Shown here in pieces: positions 45,545-57,400 of a DNA stretch of 64,000 nucleotides (its first letter is position 1; every line of letters begins with the position of its first letter). A program made the position numbers and the translations under genes. The notes below the pieces were generated by a model, which saw only the letters and a program-made list of their open reading frames with translations, searched no databases and was not told where the DNA came from. This DNA comes from Eurosta solidaginis. Lineage: Eukaryota > Arthropoda > Insecta > Diptera > Tephritidae. Location of the stretch: contig NC_090323.1 of assembly GCF_040869045.1 (NCBI RefSeq), positions 155,268,426-155,332,425 on the forward strand, read 5' to 3'.

Positions 45545-46385
45545 TCTCCTGAATTAAAAGAAAATCTTGGGCTCAGTTTTACATATTTATGTATGTTTGT
45601 TCAATGGTGAGTTCAGTTTATACTTATATTTAAGAATTCATGGGCTTAACACCGGCTTATAATAATTTAATTTCAATTATTATGTTTTCTAAGATATCCT
45701 GAAAAGAAGGAAACATTTACTGGCATATTGCGATGGAACCATTTCGAAAACCGCCAACGTAATCATCATCAGGCAATTTTGTAATGTTATCAAAGGTTTC
45801 ACCGGGATTCGAACCGTGAATCACATGGTGAAACTGCAGTTGCCTTTAACCACTAGGCTATCCTGCTAGTATTTGTTTTCATGCTTAATTCAGTTTTTCT
45901 CATTTCTACACTAACAACTCAATTGAGACATTTTGTCTCTATATCAATTTGTGTGCCATGTGGATTTTTTTTGTAAAATTCTTCTTCGTTGCGAATGAGA
46001 AGCTTTGTAAACTCGGGCTCAGGTTTACATATGTATGTATGTTTGTTTAATGGTGTGTTCAGTTTATACTTATATTTAAGAATTCATGAGCTTAACATCG
46101 GCTTATAACTAGTCCACTAGTCTATCCTGCTGGTATTTGTTTTCATGCTTAATTCAGTTTTTCTCATTTCTACACTAACAAGCCAATTGAAACATTTTGT
46201 CTCTATATTAATTTGTGTGCCATGTAGATTTGTTTTTGTAAAGTTCTTCTTCGTTGCGAATTAGAAGCTTTGTAAACTCGGGCTCAGTTTTACATATATA
46301 TGTATGTTTGATTAATGGTGTGTTCCGTTTATACTTATATTTAAGAATTCATGAGCTTAACACCGGCTTATAATAATTGATATTA
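45545..46385. repeat. Tandem repeat, about 264-bp unit
   Basis: TTTATACTTATATTTAAGAA + TTCATGRGCTTAACA occurs at about 45613, 46060 and 46325; TTTGTTTTCATGCTTAATTC at about 45875 and 46138. Units 2 and 3 are about 264 bp apart. Unit 1 is longer because it holds a SINE (45740-45869); unit 2 keeps only its first ~20 bases (CACTAGTCTATCCTGCTGG). Confidence 0.7.
45740..45869 (-). mobile_element. tRNA-derived SINE
   Basis: On the minus strand 45869 reads AGCAGGATAGCCTAGTGGTT with A box TAGCCTAGTGG, then CACGGTTCGAATCCCGG with B box GGTTCGAATCC. Body continues AACATTACAAAATTGCCTGA. Both boxes are close to the tRNA consensus, but the cloverleaf stems are not complete. Confidence 0.7.
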
Positions 46386-46474
46386 TCGCTTATGACTACA
46401 TGGTACTAAATGCTGCATACTTTTCTGCGCACTTTAGAGATTCTTGACGATGGAATTTTATCTTAGCCCAAAGC

Positions 46475-46713
46475 AAAGATTTCAAAAATTATAAGATGGT
46501 ACATTGTAGACTTGTTAAACTTTGTGGATTTTGTAGGACGGCTGCGCGAGGAATTTACCATACTTTTGGCTAGGCTGTCCGCCTCAACATAGCTAAAGAT
46601 TTCAAAAATTATAAGATGGTACATTTTAAACTTGTAAAACTTTGTGGATTTTGTAGGACGGCTGCGCGAGGAATTCACCATACTTTTTGCTATGCTGTCC
46701 GCCTGAACATAGC
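46475..46713. repeat. Two-copy tandem duplication, 120-bp unit
   Basis: AAAGATTTCAAAAATTATAA starts at 46475 and 46595. The copies differ at a few positions (for example TTTACCA / TTCACCA). The minus-strand 72-codon frame simply reads both copies. Confidence 0.85.
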
Positions 46714-47089
46714 TGATTTTTAAGGCTGTTTAACTCTGTAATCTTTGCTGTAATTTATTTTGCTTTTGGAAAAATTACCTATTTCAAATAAGCTGGCTAA
46801 AAAATATTGGCATAACAGCTTAAGTTAAATCAACAAAATTTGAGCAGATGTGGCAATTTCACTCTATTGATCATCACTAGGAAATTAGCTACATTCCATC
46901 AACTAAGCAGTACTTTAGCAATACTACTGTTACTATTTGGCTGCTCAAACACACCCATATTAATTGGGGAATAAAACTAAAATATAAAACTCAAAAACGA
47001 CTCTGGTTGTTATGTCCGCAGCATTTATTTAGTTCAAAGTCACAGACAATAATAGCCAAAGCCATAATAATTTACACTGATCATCAATT
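46714..47089. other. Spacer
   Basis: No feature recognised. Just before G2 the sequence is unrelated to the gypsy LTR, so G2 lacks its 5' end. Confidence 0.4.
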
Positions 47090-47159
47090 CTTCCTCTGAT
47101 TCAAAAGCTGAACTACCAGCGCTACCGTCATCAGCTCAGTGTCATCATCAGAACCGTAT

Positions 47160-48092
47160 AACATCGAAGATTGAAGCACAAGAGGCACGAATATCCGAAA
47201 TGTCGGCACAAATTTCAGCACAGATATCCTCACAGATCTCTGCTCAACTGGAAGGGCAAGAAGGACGTATTTCCTCGAAGTTGGAGGCGCAAGATACAAA
47301 AATTTTACAACTCGAAGACAAAATTGATGCCGAGATTGAAATATTGAGAGGTCGTATACAGGATATGCAACTAAATCGCCCAGCAGTTTCAGCGAGTAGT
47401 CCAAAGGTAAAACACCATTCTTTGACGGTTCTGTTCCTTTCCAGGTGTTTAAGCTTTTCAACTGGAATGCTGAAGAAAAAGTTGCAGCTCTATTCGTAGC
47501 ATTGAAGGGGCCAGCAGCCGAAATCCTACAGACGATTCCGGAAGGAGAGCGGAACAACTATGAAGAATTGATGGCTGCTGTAGAACGACGTTACGGAAGT
47601 GAACACAGGAAACAAATCTACCAAATAGAATTGCAAAACCGCTACGAGACTTTGCAGGAGTTTGCTTCAGATATTGAAAGATTGGCTCATCTTGCAAATG
47701 CGGACGCACCTGCGGAATACACTGAAAGGGTAAAGATTCAGATTTTTATAAATGGCATACGGGATGTGGAAACGAAACGAGCTACATATGCGAATCCAAA
47801 ACTAACATTTGCAGAAACGGTATCACATGGTCTGATTCAGGAAACAGCGTCGATTCTGTGTAAGCCAGTTTTCAAAACACGCCGTGTGGAGGTAGAAAGG
47901 CCAGACTGGGTGAACACAATATTGGAGGCGCTGAAAGGATCGCAAAAGCGGGGTGAAAGAGTTATCAAATGCTTCAAATGCGGGAAGTCCAGTCACATTG
48001 CACGTCATTGCGATCTTGATCCTAGTGGTTTCAACAGCATGGGTGGTCTTAATAGCATAGCTGGAGGGGATGAGGAAGAGAGAGTCAGATGA
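47160..48092 (+). pseudogene. gag of G2
   Basis: Two overlapping frames: 47200-47499 and 47445-48092. Coiled coil (ISSKLEAQDTKILQLEDKID), then the gag core: NWNAEEKVAALFVALKGPAA, NNYEELMAAVERRYGSEHRK, LQEFASDIERLAHLANADAP. The zinc knuckle is KCFKCGKSSHIARHC (CCHC, with one residue substituted in the usual C-x2-C-x4-H-x4-C spacing kept). One frameshift near 47410-47450. The best-kept gag of the three copies. Confidence 0.85.
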
Positions 48093-48129
48093 AGAGATCG
48101 AGAGCTAGCTCCAGCTATTGAAAGTCCTG

Positions 48130-48974
48130 TGATATTTGTGTCGCAAATTGGAAGGAAATCAAGCAGTCTTACCGTCTGAGGCAATGTTGATGGCAAGGAG
48201 CGCGTACTGAATGTAGATACGAGCGCATCTCATTCCTTAATCCGACCTGACTTGGTCAACAGGAGAGTAAAGCCATTACCTGGAGCAAGGTTGCATACGG
48301 TTACTGGCCAGTATAACCAAGTCCAGGGAGAAGTGATGTGTGAAGTCTTAATTGGGAAGGTCATGGTTCTACAAAAATTCTTTGTGGCGGAGATTGTTGA
48401 TGAAGTCATATTGGGAGAGGATTTCTTAGTTTACCATGATATCAGGATCGATATGCAGAGAAGGATTATGCGTTATAAGAACCAGCATGTACCACTCAAC
48501 TTCAGTTTTGAGAAAGGGTTCAGCTGTAAGCGAGTACTGGTGGAGGGGATTGGACAAAGACCACCAAAGTCAAAGGCAGTAGATCGGGCAAAGGTTGACG
48601 GATCGAAAGGGCCAAATAAAGCGAGATCAAAAGTACCTGCGAGAGAAACACTGGCATTGACAAAACCAAATGGATGCACAAAAACGAAGGAAAGAATTTC
48701 CCAGAAAGAATGGGAGGGTAGTTTCAAGCCAGGGCGCACTACTCTTGTGAAACGTGGGAACGATACTGATTATGCGAAACCAATCCATCAAGATCTAGCT
48801 CTGAGAATTAGCTCATTGGCTAAAGAACATAGTGTGAGGGAAAGGTCCAGGGTAATGAGTAGTAAGATGAAACACAGGTACGACAAGAACTATAATTCGG
48901 AAGGTTTCTTGGAGGGAGATTTGGTACTGCTATACAACCCTCACCGGCGGAAGGGTGTTCCATCCAAATTTTAG
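48130..48974 (+). pseudogene. Protease and truncated pol of G2
   Basis: Protease region near 48195-48440: LNVDTSASHSLIRPDLVNRR (active-site DTSA), broken by a TGA near 48178. The 240-codon frame 48252-48974 runs through protease (ARLHTVTGQYNQVQGEVMCE), a linker, and a fused integrase end (MSSKMKHRYDKNYNSEGFLE, GDLVLLYNPHRRKG). The fusion is a deletion product, not a natural protein. Confidence 0.75.
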
Positions 48975-49140
48975 AGCAGTTGGGAAGGCTCGTGCAGAGT
49001 TGTGAAGAGGATGAGTGATGTCATCTACCGCATACAATTGGAAAACCTCGAAATAGAAGGGGGGTTCATTTGGAGAGGCTAGCAGAATTTAGATCAAGAG
49101 ATTTGTCTGATCGGGGCGATCAGACTTAGGTGGAAGGCAG

Positions 49141-49445
49141 TGCGACGAATATTAGCAACACTAAGGGATACTATCATCTCTAAGCCGATACTAACCAGTC
49201 ATTTGTATATAAATAAATAATCATTATGTCTACACATATGTCCATACAACTGAGTAAACAGCCATTAGTTTGGTTTAAGCCCGCTATCAATTGCGAAATA
49301 TAAGTGTTATTGTGAAGTATTTTCAAAGTAGTCTAATAAAGACCATATTGTATTATTGAATATTGGAGTTATTTATTCAACAGTTTAGCGATACGAACGT
49401 TAGTGGAATGTTGCAAATAAGCGGAATTTCAGTAAATTCGTTACA
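49141..49445 (+). repeat. 3' LTR of G2
   Basis: 305 bp, TGCGACGAATATTAGCAACA ... AATTCGTTACA. Shorter than the other LTRs through a central deletion (lacks the GCATATGT...AGCTATAA part). Followed by ATAT. Confidence 0.85.
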
Positions 49446-49745
49446 ATATAAAAAGTGGGCGTGGTTATCATCCGATTTCGCTCATTTTCAATACCAATCT
49501 ATCCTGGGTCCAGATAAGCTCGTGTACCAAATTTGGTGAAGGTATCTCAATATTTACTCAAGTTATCGTGTTAACGGACAGACGGATGGACGGACGGACA
49601 TGGCTCAATCAAATTTTTTTCGATACTGATGATTTTGATATATGGAAGTCTATATCTATCTCGATTCCTTTATACCTGTACAACCAAACGTTATCCAATC
49701 AAAGTTATACTCTGTGTGCAAAGCAAATCACGCTGAGTATAAAAA
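49446..49745 (-). mobile_element. Helentron/INE-1-like repeat E, copy E4 (fragment)
   Basis: Minus-strand E sequence: AAAGTGGGCGTGGTTATCAT, TTATCGTGTTAACGGACAGA, GACGGACATGGCTCAATCAA, TATATCTATCTCGATTCCTT, ending with the element start complement (CACGCTGAGTA). It fills the gap between the end of the G2 LTR and the broken end of G3. Confidence 0.7.
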
Positions 49746-49759
49746 CTACCAATGCTTTT

Positions 49760-52700
49760 ATGCTTTTAACATCGTTGGTCCGTTTTACAGCTTTGTATGG
49801 GCCTTCCCAATTACACTGCAATTTCGGGGATAAACCTTTTTTTTCGTTGTGGGTTGTATAACAGCACCAAATCTCCTTCCTGAAAACCTTCCGAATTAAT
49901 AGCTTTATCGTATTTGGATTTCATCTTGTCACTCATAATCTTTACTCGTTGCCTTACAAGATCGTGTATCTCTCTCAGCTCTTCTTCCAAGTCACCAGTG
50001 TATTTCCTGACATTTCTCTCCGCATCGGCATCTATCCCAAACTTCAAATCAGCTGGCAGTCGAAGGTCATTGCCAAAATTATAAGGCCGATCGGTAAGCC
50101 ACCAAGAATAATGATATGTGTGTATCCCACTCCTTATTGTACTTGTCTACTACTTTCCTTAACTGCTCCTCCAAGGTTCTATTGAAACGTTCCATCATAC
50201 CATCGGACTGAGAGGCAATGCAGTTGTTCGTGTTTTTCGAATGCCCAATGTCTTACACATTTCTTGGAACAGCTGATTCGAAATTCCTGCCTTGGTCAGA
50301 ATGTAACTCCATTGGTACACCCTACCTTGCAACCCAATTGTTGTAAACACTTCTGCTACTGTTTCTGCTTCTTGATTGGGATTGGGTATACCTCTGGCCA
50401 CTTGAGGAAATAATCCACAACCACCAGTAGATATTTGTTTCCGCGGTTGCTAGTAGGAAATGGACAGCGATCCTTTCAAATGGTGCACCTGTGTTATATA
50501 TCTTCAGCTGGCAATGACTTCGGGTTTTGAGCCCTTTCGCTCTGCTGCAAACCTCGCAGCTGGCAATCCACTCAGTGACCGACTGATGGCACCCAACCCA
50601 ATAGAATCTCTGTTTAATCTTCTCGAGCGTTTTGATGTTTACAAGATGACCTCCGCTTGGACTATTATGCAGCTCGCTGAGCAGGTCCGGAATCCTCTTT
50701 CTGGGAACAGCTATCAGTTTCTTCTTGCATTGACCATCCTCACTCTTCCACACTCGATACAAGGAACCGGATATCAATTCTAAACTGTTCCACTGTGCTT
50801 AATATGACTGCGGAATGGGACTCTCTGCTGACATCTCCTATCTGTTTGGTCTTTCGTTTCGTAAGAGCCCTTGTATAACATGTGACAAATCTGTATCTTC
50901 TAGCTGAGACTTTCCTTAGCTCTTCCTTGTCCCATTCATCCGTACATGTTAAAGTCATTAGCCGGACATCTATAATGTCTTCTTTAGCATCGGCCTTTGA
51001 ACAGTGCTTGCATTCCAAACTACATGGTTTTCGTGACACTGTATCGGCATTCCCATGGGTACTGCCTTTTCGATGCTCAATGGAAAAGTCATATCTTTGT
51101 AGTCGCTCGATCCACCGTGCCAATTGTCCTTCTGGATTACGGAACTGCAAGAGCCATTTCAACGCTGCGTGATCTGTCTTGACGCGGAATCGCTGCCCAT
51201 AGAGGTACTTGTGAAAATGTTTAACGCACTCTACCAATGCAAACAGCTCTCTTCGGGTAACGCAGTAGTTCCTCTCTGGTTTTCCAATTAATCGGCTGTA
51301 ATATGCACCTACCTTCTCCTAGCCATCTACCAGTTGTGACAAAACGCCTCCTATAACATATCCGCTCGCATTTGTATCTAGAATAAACGTTGCTCCTGAA
51401 ATCGGATATGCCAACATTGAGACAGCGCACAAACGCTCTTTCAATGTTTGGAAAGCCACTTCTTGCTCCTTCTTCCATTAAAAGCTTTATATTTTCTTGT
51501 AAGCTCGTGGAGGCTATGGGATACGCTGGCAAAATTTGGTACAAATAGGCGGTAATATGTGCACAGCCCAAGGAAACTTCTCAATTCATGTAGGTTCTGT
51601 GGTCTTGGCCAATCCTTTACTGCCTCTATCTTTTCGTTGGCAGTGCAGATGCCCTCTGTTGTTACCTTGTGACCCAAATAATTTACTTCCCTTTTAAACA
51701 GCGCACACTTTTTGGGACTTAGTTTCAGACCAGCGTCAGCTATTCTCTGGAAAACTTCCTCAAAGTTTTTAAGATGTTCATCAAAGTTCTTGCCCATTAC
51801 TATGATGTCGTCCAGATATACCAAGCATCTTTCCAATGTAGTCGTTTCCATACCTGATCCATGAGTCTGTCGAAAGTAGCTGGTGCATTACATAGTCCAA
51901 AGGGCAATACTGTAAATTGCCAAAGACTATCACCGACACTGGAGGCTGTTTTCTCTTTGTCTTCCTCCTCCACTTCCACTTGCCAGTAGCCGATTTTCAA
52001 GTCCAGTGTGGAAAACCATTTCGTACCAGATAGCGAGTCCAGAGTGTCGTCAATTCTTGGCAATGGGCAGCTATCCTTTTTCGTAACGTCATTCAACTTA
52101 CGGTAGTCCACGCAAAACCTCATTTTTCCATCCTTCTTCTTTACAAGTACTACCGGCGAGCTCCATTGACTAGCTGATGGTTCGATGACCCCGCTGTCGC
52201 TCTTTTCTTGTATGATTTGTCTCACAACTTCCCGCTTCGCCAGTGGAACACTACGTGGAGCTTGAAGGATCGGCATTGCATCTCCAGTGTCAATTTTATG
52301 TTTCACAACGTTGGTGTGGCCTGGTTTGGAGCCATCTTGGTCAAATATGTTCGCGTACTTTAGGAGCAGTTGTTTTGCCTTACTCTGATAGTCTTCCTCC
52401 AGCCCCTGCGTCCATGCCGTGATGTCATTTGAAAGATCAGTGTTGCTGGTTGAAACGTGTTACTGGAGCTGCTCACAGTTAATAACTATATCAGCCTCTT
52501 GGCATCTTCACAATATAGCTCCTTTGGTCAGTTTGATTAGTGACTTGAACTCATTGAGTACTCTTACCGGAATACGTCCATCTTGTTTTGTCATAGCCTG
52601 GTTTTTCCTACAAGTACATTCGGTGGTGATTTGTTTGCTGCTTCGACAGCCCACAATTTGTTTGTCCCACAATCTCCATCAACCTTTGCCCAGCTTCTGA

Positions 52701-53180
52701 TTTTGGTGGCATTTGCTGACTCTATTCTACTAGCACTCGTTTCCTGCTGTAGCCTCTCTCGTAGCCGAAATTAAGTGGTACATCCATGTTTTTATATCGC
52801 ATCGTCTTGCTTTGCATGTCGATCTTGATGCCCTGGTCGATTAAGAAGTCCACTCCAATTATGATTTCATCAACAATCTTTGCCACTATAAAATTGTATA
52901 CTACCGTGACGTTCTCAATTGCGACTTCACATGCTACTTCTCCTAGAACCGTGGTGTCTTCTCCAGTGGCTATGCGCAATCTTGCTCCATGCAATGGTCT
53001 TATCTTTTTGTAGACTAAATCCGCTCGAATGATGCAATGAGATGCACTCGTATCTACAGTCAGTAAATGTTCCTTTCCATCCACATGTCCTCCGACAGTA
53101 AGATTGATCGACCTTCTTCCAATCTGCGAGATAGAGATTATGGGGCATTCAATTGTGGGAGCCAGCTGTCGCCCCATGCG
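49760..53180 (-). pseudogene. pol of G3
   Basis: Protease: LTVDTSASHCIIRADLVYKK (DTSA active site intact). RT, frame 52306-51800: SGVIEPSASQWSSPVVLVKK, WFSTLDLKIGYWQVEVEEED (first Asp motif), QFTVLPFGLCNAPATF. Frame 51851-51441: CLVYLDDIIVMGKNFDEHLK (catalytic YLDD intact), then LHELRSFLGLCTYYRLFVPN. RNase H in frame 51237-50740: RFRVKTDHAALKWLLQFRNP. Integrase: HLVNIKTLEKIKQRFYWVGC, ASCEVCSRAKG (H2C2 zinc), then core pieces split over frames, then YDKAINSEGFQEGDLVLLYN. About six frameshifts. The active-site residues of RT survive, unlike in G1 and G2. Confidence 0.8.
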
Positions 53181-53199
53181 GCTGACTCGCTTTAGTTTA

Positions 53200-54600
53200 A
53201 CGATTGCGTGGTCTTGGAGATTTGCTCATCTCCTTCTGCTCTGCGTTTACGACCACCTATACTGTTAGGATTGGTACTGCAATAACGTGCAATGTGCCCT
53301 CGCTTTCCGCATTTAAAGCATTTGACGACACCCTCGTTTTTCTGCTGCGTTCCTTTTAATGCTTCCAAAATTGTGTCTCCTCAGTCTGGCCTTTCCACTT
53401 CCACGCAATGAACTTTGTATGCGGGCTTACTCAAAAGAGACGCTGTTTCCTGAGTCAGTGCATGGGATACGGTTTCTGCGAATGTGGGTTTTGGGTTTGC
53501 ATATGTCGCTCGCTTCATTTCTACGTCCCGTACGCCATTTATAAAACTCTGGATTTTTACCCTTTCGGTGTACTCCACGGGTGAGCCAACCTTTCAACAT
53601 CCGAAGCAAACTTTTTGCAAAGTCTCATTAGCTTTTTCGTAACGGTTTTGCAATTCTATTTGATATATCTGTTTCCTGTGTTCGCTTCCGTAACGTCGCT
53701 CGACAGCGGCCATCAATGATTCATAACTGTTCCATTCGTACTCTGGAATAGTCTGTAAGATTTCCTCTGCAGGCCGTTTCAATGCTACGAACAGTGCAGC
53801 AACTTTATCCTCCGCATTCCAGTTGTTCACTGCTGACGTCTTCTCAAATTGCAGCTTAAATACCTGGAAAAGAACAGAGCCATCAAAAGATGGAGTTTTT
53901 ACCTTCGGATTGCTTGCTGAAACAGCTGGGCGATTTAGTTGCAGCTCTTGTATACGACCTCTCAATGTTTCAATCTCGGCATCGATTTTATCCTCGAGTT
54001 GTAAAATTTTTGTATCTTGTGCCTCCAGTTTCGATGATACCCTTATCTCCTGCGCCTCCAGCTGCGAGGATATGCGACCCTCTTGGGCTTTCAACTGTTC
54101 AGCCAACTGAGATGTCATATATGTCTTCTGTTCTTCCAGTTGGTTTCCATCTTGGATGTAATCTGTGTCGACATTTCTGAAATACGCGTTTCTTGTGCTT
54201 CAATCTTCGACGTTATTTCTGACGACATTTCTGCAATATGCGTCTTCTGTTCTTCCAGTTGAGATGACATTTGCGGCGACATTGATGTTGCTGTCGATGT
54301 TTGTGCAGATATTGCAGCCAATATCATGATATAACAAGATATCATGTTCAAGTCTGTGCTGGTAACTGTCTGCGATGTTTCGTTTTTCCCTTAAATTTTT
54401 GTTGTTGATTCTTTCACATCAGGGTAAAAGACATACTCGTGCAGGTTAATTCATTCCAACTCCAATACCTCTCGCAGCCGTGCTTGAAGTTCGATCTTAT
54501 TGCCGGTTGTATTCAATCCACGGTCCTCCAACTCCTTTTTCAGTTATTGGATCCTTAATTTACTTAACTTGCCAAGTCCAAGTTGTATTCGAAATCTCTA
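53200..54600 (-). pseudogene. gag of G3
   Basis: Frame 54118-53594: coiled coil (ISSQLEAQEIRVSSKLEAQD), FDGSVLFQVFKLQFEKTSAV, ESLMAAVERRYGSEHRKQIY. Frame 53578-53381 continues (INGVRDVEMKRATYANPKPT). Zinc knuckle near 53335-53285 (KCFKCGKRGHIARYC). The SAP-like N terminus lies near 54550-54460 in a broken frame. Frameshifts at about 53600, 53380 and 54120. Confidence 0.75.
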
Positions 54601-54634
54601 GAATTTATTCAACAATCCCACTTCTGACACCAAT

Positions 54635-55168
54635 TGTAACGAATTTAGTGTAATTCCTCTTATTTGCAACCTTCTACTAACGTTCGAATCACTAAACTGT
54701 TGAATAAATAACTCGAATATTCAATAATGCAAAATGGTCTTTATTAGACTACTTTCACAATAACACTTCTCAACAGATAGCGTGCTTAAATCAAACTGAC
54801 TACTGCTTACTCAGCTTTAACTCCTTTTATACTCTGTAATGTTTCGTTCGCATACTTCTAGGCGTATCTATTTTTAGAATTTACTACTCGTTTACCAGCT
54901 ATAAATTTCCCAGCTATAACTACAGATGCACGATTATTATAGCTTCTCGCATAGTCCATGCTCGTGTATATGTGAGTGATACTTCCACAGATGATTGCCT
55001 ACTTTTGGGAGTATCTCAGATATATGCATATGTTTGTGCGTTGCTCTCCGCTGCTTGTATGGACATATGTATAGACATAATGATTGATTTGTTGATGTGC
55101 ATACAATTCACTGCTTAGTATTGGCTTAGAGATGATAGTATCCGTTAGTGTTGCTAATATTCGTCACA
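54635..55168 (-). repeat. 5' LTR of G3
   Basis: 534 bp on the minus strand, TGTGACGAATATTAGCAACA ... AATTCGTTACA. Has GAGTATAAAAGG (TATA-like, near 54830) and AATAAAGACCA (near 54740), as in the other LTRs. Confidence 0.85.
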
Positions 55169-55171
55169 ATA

Positions 55172-57400
55172 TATATAACAATATATAAAAATTCGATTAA
55201 TGAAGCAGTTCAGGCAGTATGCAAAGAAAATTTAAAAATGAAAAACCGTGTTAAAGTTGTAGGTACCCGATGGTTGGCCGAAAGAGACTCTAAAATTACA
55301 GTAGCGGCAGAATTTGTGACGGAAAACATAGCATCAGAAATTTTGATGCACACTAAAAATCTGGCAGGCACAGCGATCTCAATCTCAGGGGACCTAATCA
55401 TCAGTTTGTAAAGAAAGGAGATATTTGTGTACCTGAATTGAGTCTTTTTCGAGAACGAATTTATATCTTACCGGTTTATTTAAACTATATTAGATGCGAG
55501 AGCGATTCTAAGGCGCTGTATGAGACTATCCTTGAGCTGGACACTGAGAACGTTATGTTGATGGGTGCTTTTAATGCGAGATGTAGAGAAGAACAGCTTA
55601 TTAGCTGTAGTCCAACACTAGCAAATTCCCGTATTTCATTCGAAAAGGTTTCAAAGGATAAGCATGTTGATGAGAACGGTAAAAAATTTGCTGATTTCTG
55701 TAGTTCGTATTCGTTAACTGCATTAAACGGTCGCGCAATTGGTGATAAAAAGGAGATTTCACAACATTTCTAAGAGGAACTACCTGTTCAGTGATCGCCT
55801 ACTGTTTAATCAGGGGCAATTTGTTTACATTAATAGATTCCTTCAAGATTGATGAGATGTTCTACTCTGATCATCAAACACTATCAGTCACTTTGAATAC
55901 TATGGCTCAACCAAATGTAAACGCAAACATTATGAACCCACTCCCTAGGCTTAAATGGTATGATAAACAAACCGAGAAATACAAAGATAATTTAAATCAA
56001 ATGTTAAGTACTATAAATAGCAGCAGCTACTCACTGAGTGATCTAGTAGATTGTGTAAGAAAGGCAGCGGAACACTGTCAAAACAAAAACGTGTGTACAA
56101 AGAACGTGCACCCCTGGTTTGACTATGAGTGCAAAGAAGCCAGAAGGACATCCTTTTCGGGCTTACGTAAAGCTAAAAGACTTGGTACGCAAGAAAATTT
56201 AAGAGAATATCAAAATTTTAACAAAGAATTTAAAAAATTTGCACGCATAAAGAACACGTATATTTTAAAAATATGGCCATGAAACTTGGCGATATTAAAG
56301 ACAGTAAAGAGTACTGGGGGTTTGTGAAGGAGCTAAATGGTTCGGGATTCGCGAAGAGTGCACAGTTAGATGCGGAAAGTTTGGAAGCACATATTTCCTC
56401 TCTGATAAACCAAAACAGTAGTGTATCTACCCTAAGTTTTGTACTGCCCGTCGTGACTATACGGGTATTGGATTGCGAAATTACGGCGGATGAAGTGAAG
56501 ACCGCACTTATAAGAACTAAAGATAATAAGGCACCAGGGCCTGACGGCATACCGCGGAATTTTTTAAACATGCCCCTCCTAACTTTATAGGACAGCTTAC
56601 AGTTTGCTTTAATAGTATGTACAACTCTGGTTCGGTCTCTTCGCTGTTTCAGAAAGCTATTATATTCTCACTTTTTAAAAAAGGAGACATAAATGACCCA
56701 AATAATTACAGAGGAATTTCCTTTCAGAATGCCATTGCAAAAATATTTACCTCCATTTTGTATGAAAGGTTAGCGGCGTGGGTAGAGAATAATTCGCTTT
56801 TAAGTGAGTTTCAGGCGGGATTTAGAAAGCGATACTCTACAATCGACCATATTTTTAGTTTATCTAGCATATCTCAGCATTATATTTCAAAGAAGAGCAA
56901 ATTGTATGCTTTGTTCGTAGACTTTAAGGCCGATTTTGACTCTATAATACGAAATGCTCTTTTCTTCAAATTAAGTAATTTAGGTCTTTCAACGAAAATG
57001 CTAGAAATAATAAGCAGTCTCTACAAAAATAACGTTGCAAGGGTGTGGGATGGTAGCACTGCCTCAGAATGGTTTCCAACAGAAACGGGTGTTAAACAAG
57101 GTCGCCTACTTAGCCCATTACTATTTGCTCTTTTCCTCGACGATTTGGTGAATCACTTGCCAAAGGGGGCATCCATGTATTCCGATGATGTCGTTATCTT
57201 AGCAGAAACCCCAAAACAATTACAGAAAATGATCAACAAACTAGAGGAGTACTGTAGTGACTGGGGGCTTACAATAAATAAGAATAAGACAAAAGTACTT
57301 ATATTCAGGGGCTCAAAAGGTATTACTGTAGAGATGAAAAGTGGCATTTGTGTGGACACGAGTTGGAGAAATTTAAGGAATACAAGTATCTAGGAGTAGT
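55172..57400 (+). pseudogene. ORF1 end, endonuclease and reverse transcriptase of the LINE
   Basis: ORF1 end: RVKVVGTRWLAERDSKITVA, MHTKNLAGTAISISGDL. Endonuclease (55438-55773, 55791-56282): NVMLMGAFNARCREEQ, where the usual GDFN is GAFN, so a catalytic Asp is lost; HVDENGKKFADFCSSYSLTA; YSDHQTLSVTL keeps the SDH motif. RT: KAPGPDGIPRNFLNM; NNYRGISFQNAIAKIFTSIL; LYALFVDFKADFDSI (motif A, usual KAAFD changed); GVKQGRLLSPLLFALFLDDL (motif B); MYSDDVVILAE (motif C, YADD changed to YSDD but both Asp kept). Frameshifts at 55413, 55773, 56282, 56590 and 57390. CR1/L2- or RTE-like by feel; clade not decided. Confidence 0.8.

Larger units (their letters stand above)
47090..49445 (+). mobile_element. 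Gypsy-type element G2, 5'-truncated and internally deleted
   Basis: Same family as G1. Begins inside gag, keeps most of gag (47160-48092) and protease (48140-48460), then jumps near 48780 to the integrase C-terminal part and ends with a 3' LTR (49141-49445). Purine tract AGGTGGAAGGCAG precedes the LTR. Reverse transcriptase, RNase H and most of integrase are gone. Confidence 0.85.
49746..55168 (-). mobile_element. Gypsy-type element G3, lacking its 3' LTR
   Basis: Same family as G1 and G2, minus strand. 5' LTR 55168-54635, PBS TTGGTGTCAGAAGTGGGA from 54634, gag about 54600-53170, protease about 53110-52750, reverse transcriptase 52310-51440, RNase H 51240-51010, integrase 50780-49760. The element stops inside the integrase C-terminal region at E4. 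The outer flank of the LTR is ATAT. Fewer breaks than G1, so younger or better kept. Confidence 0.85.

Noticed and set aside
48252..48974. 240-codon frame as a novel intact protein
   Set aside because: It joins gypsy protease to an integrase tail across a deletion in G2.
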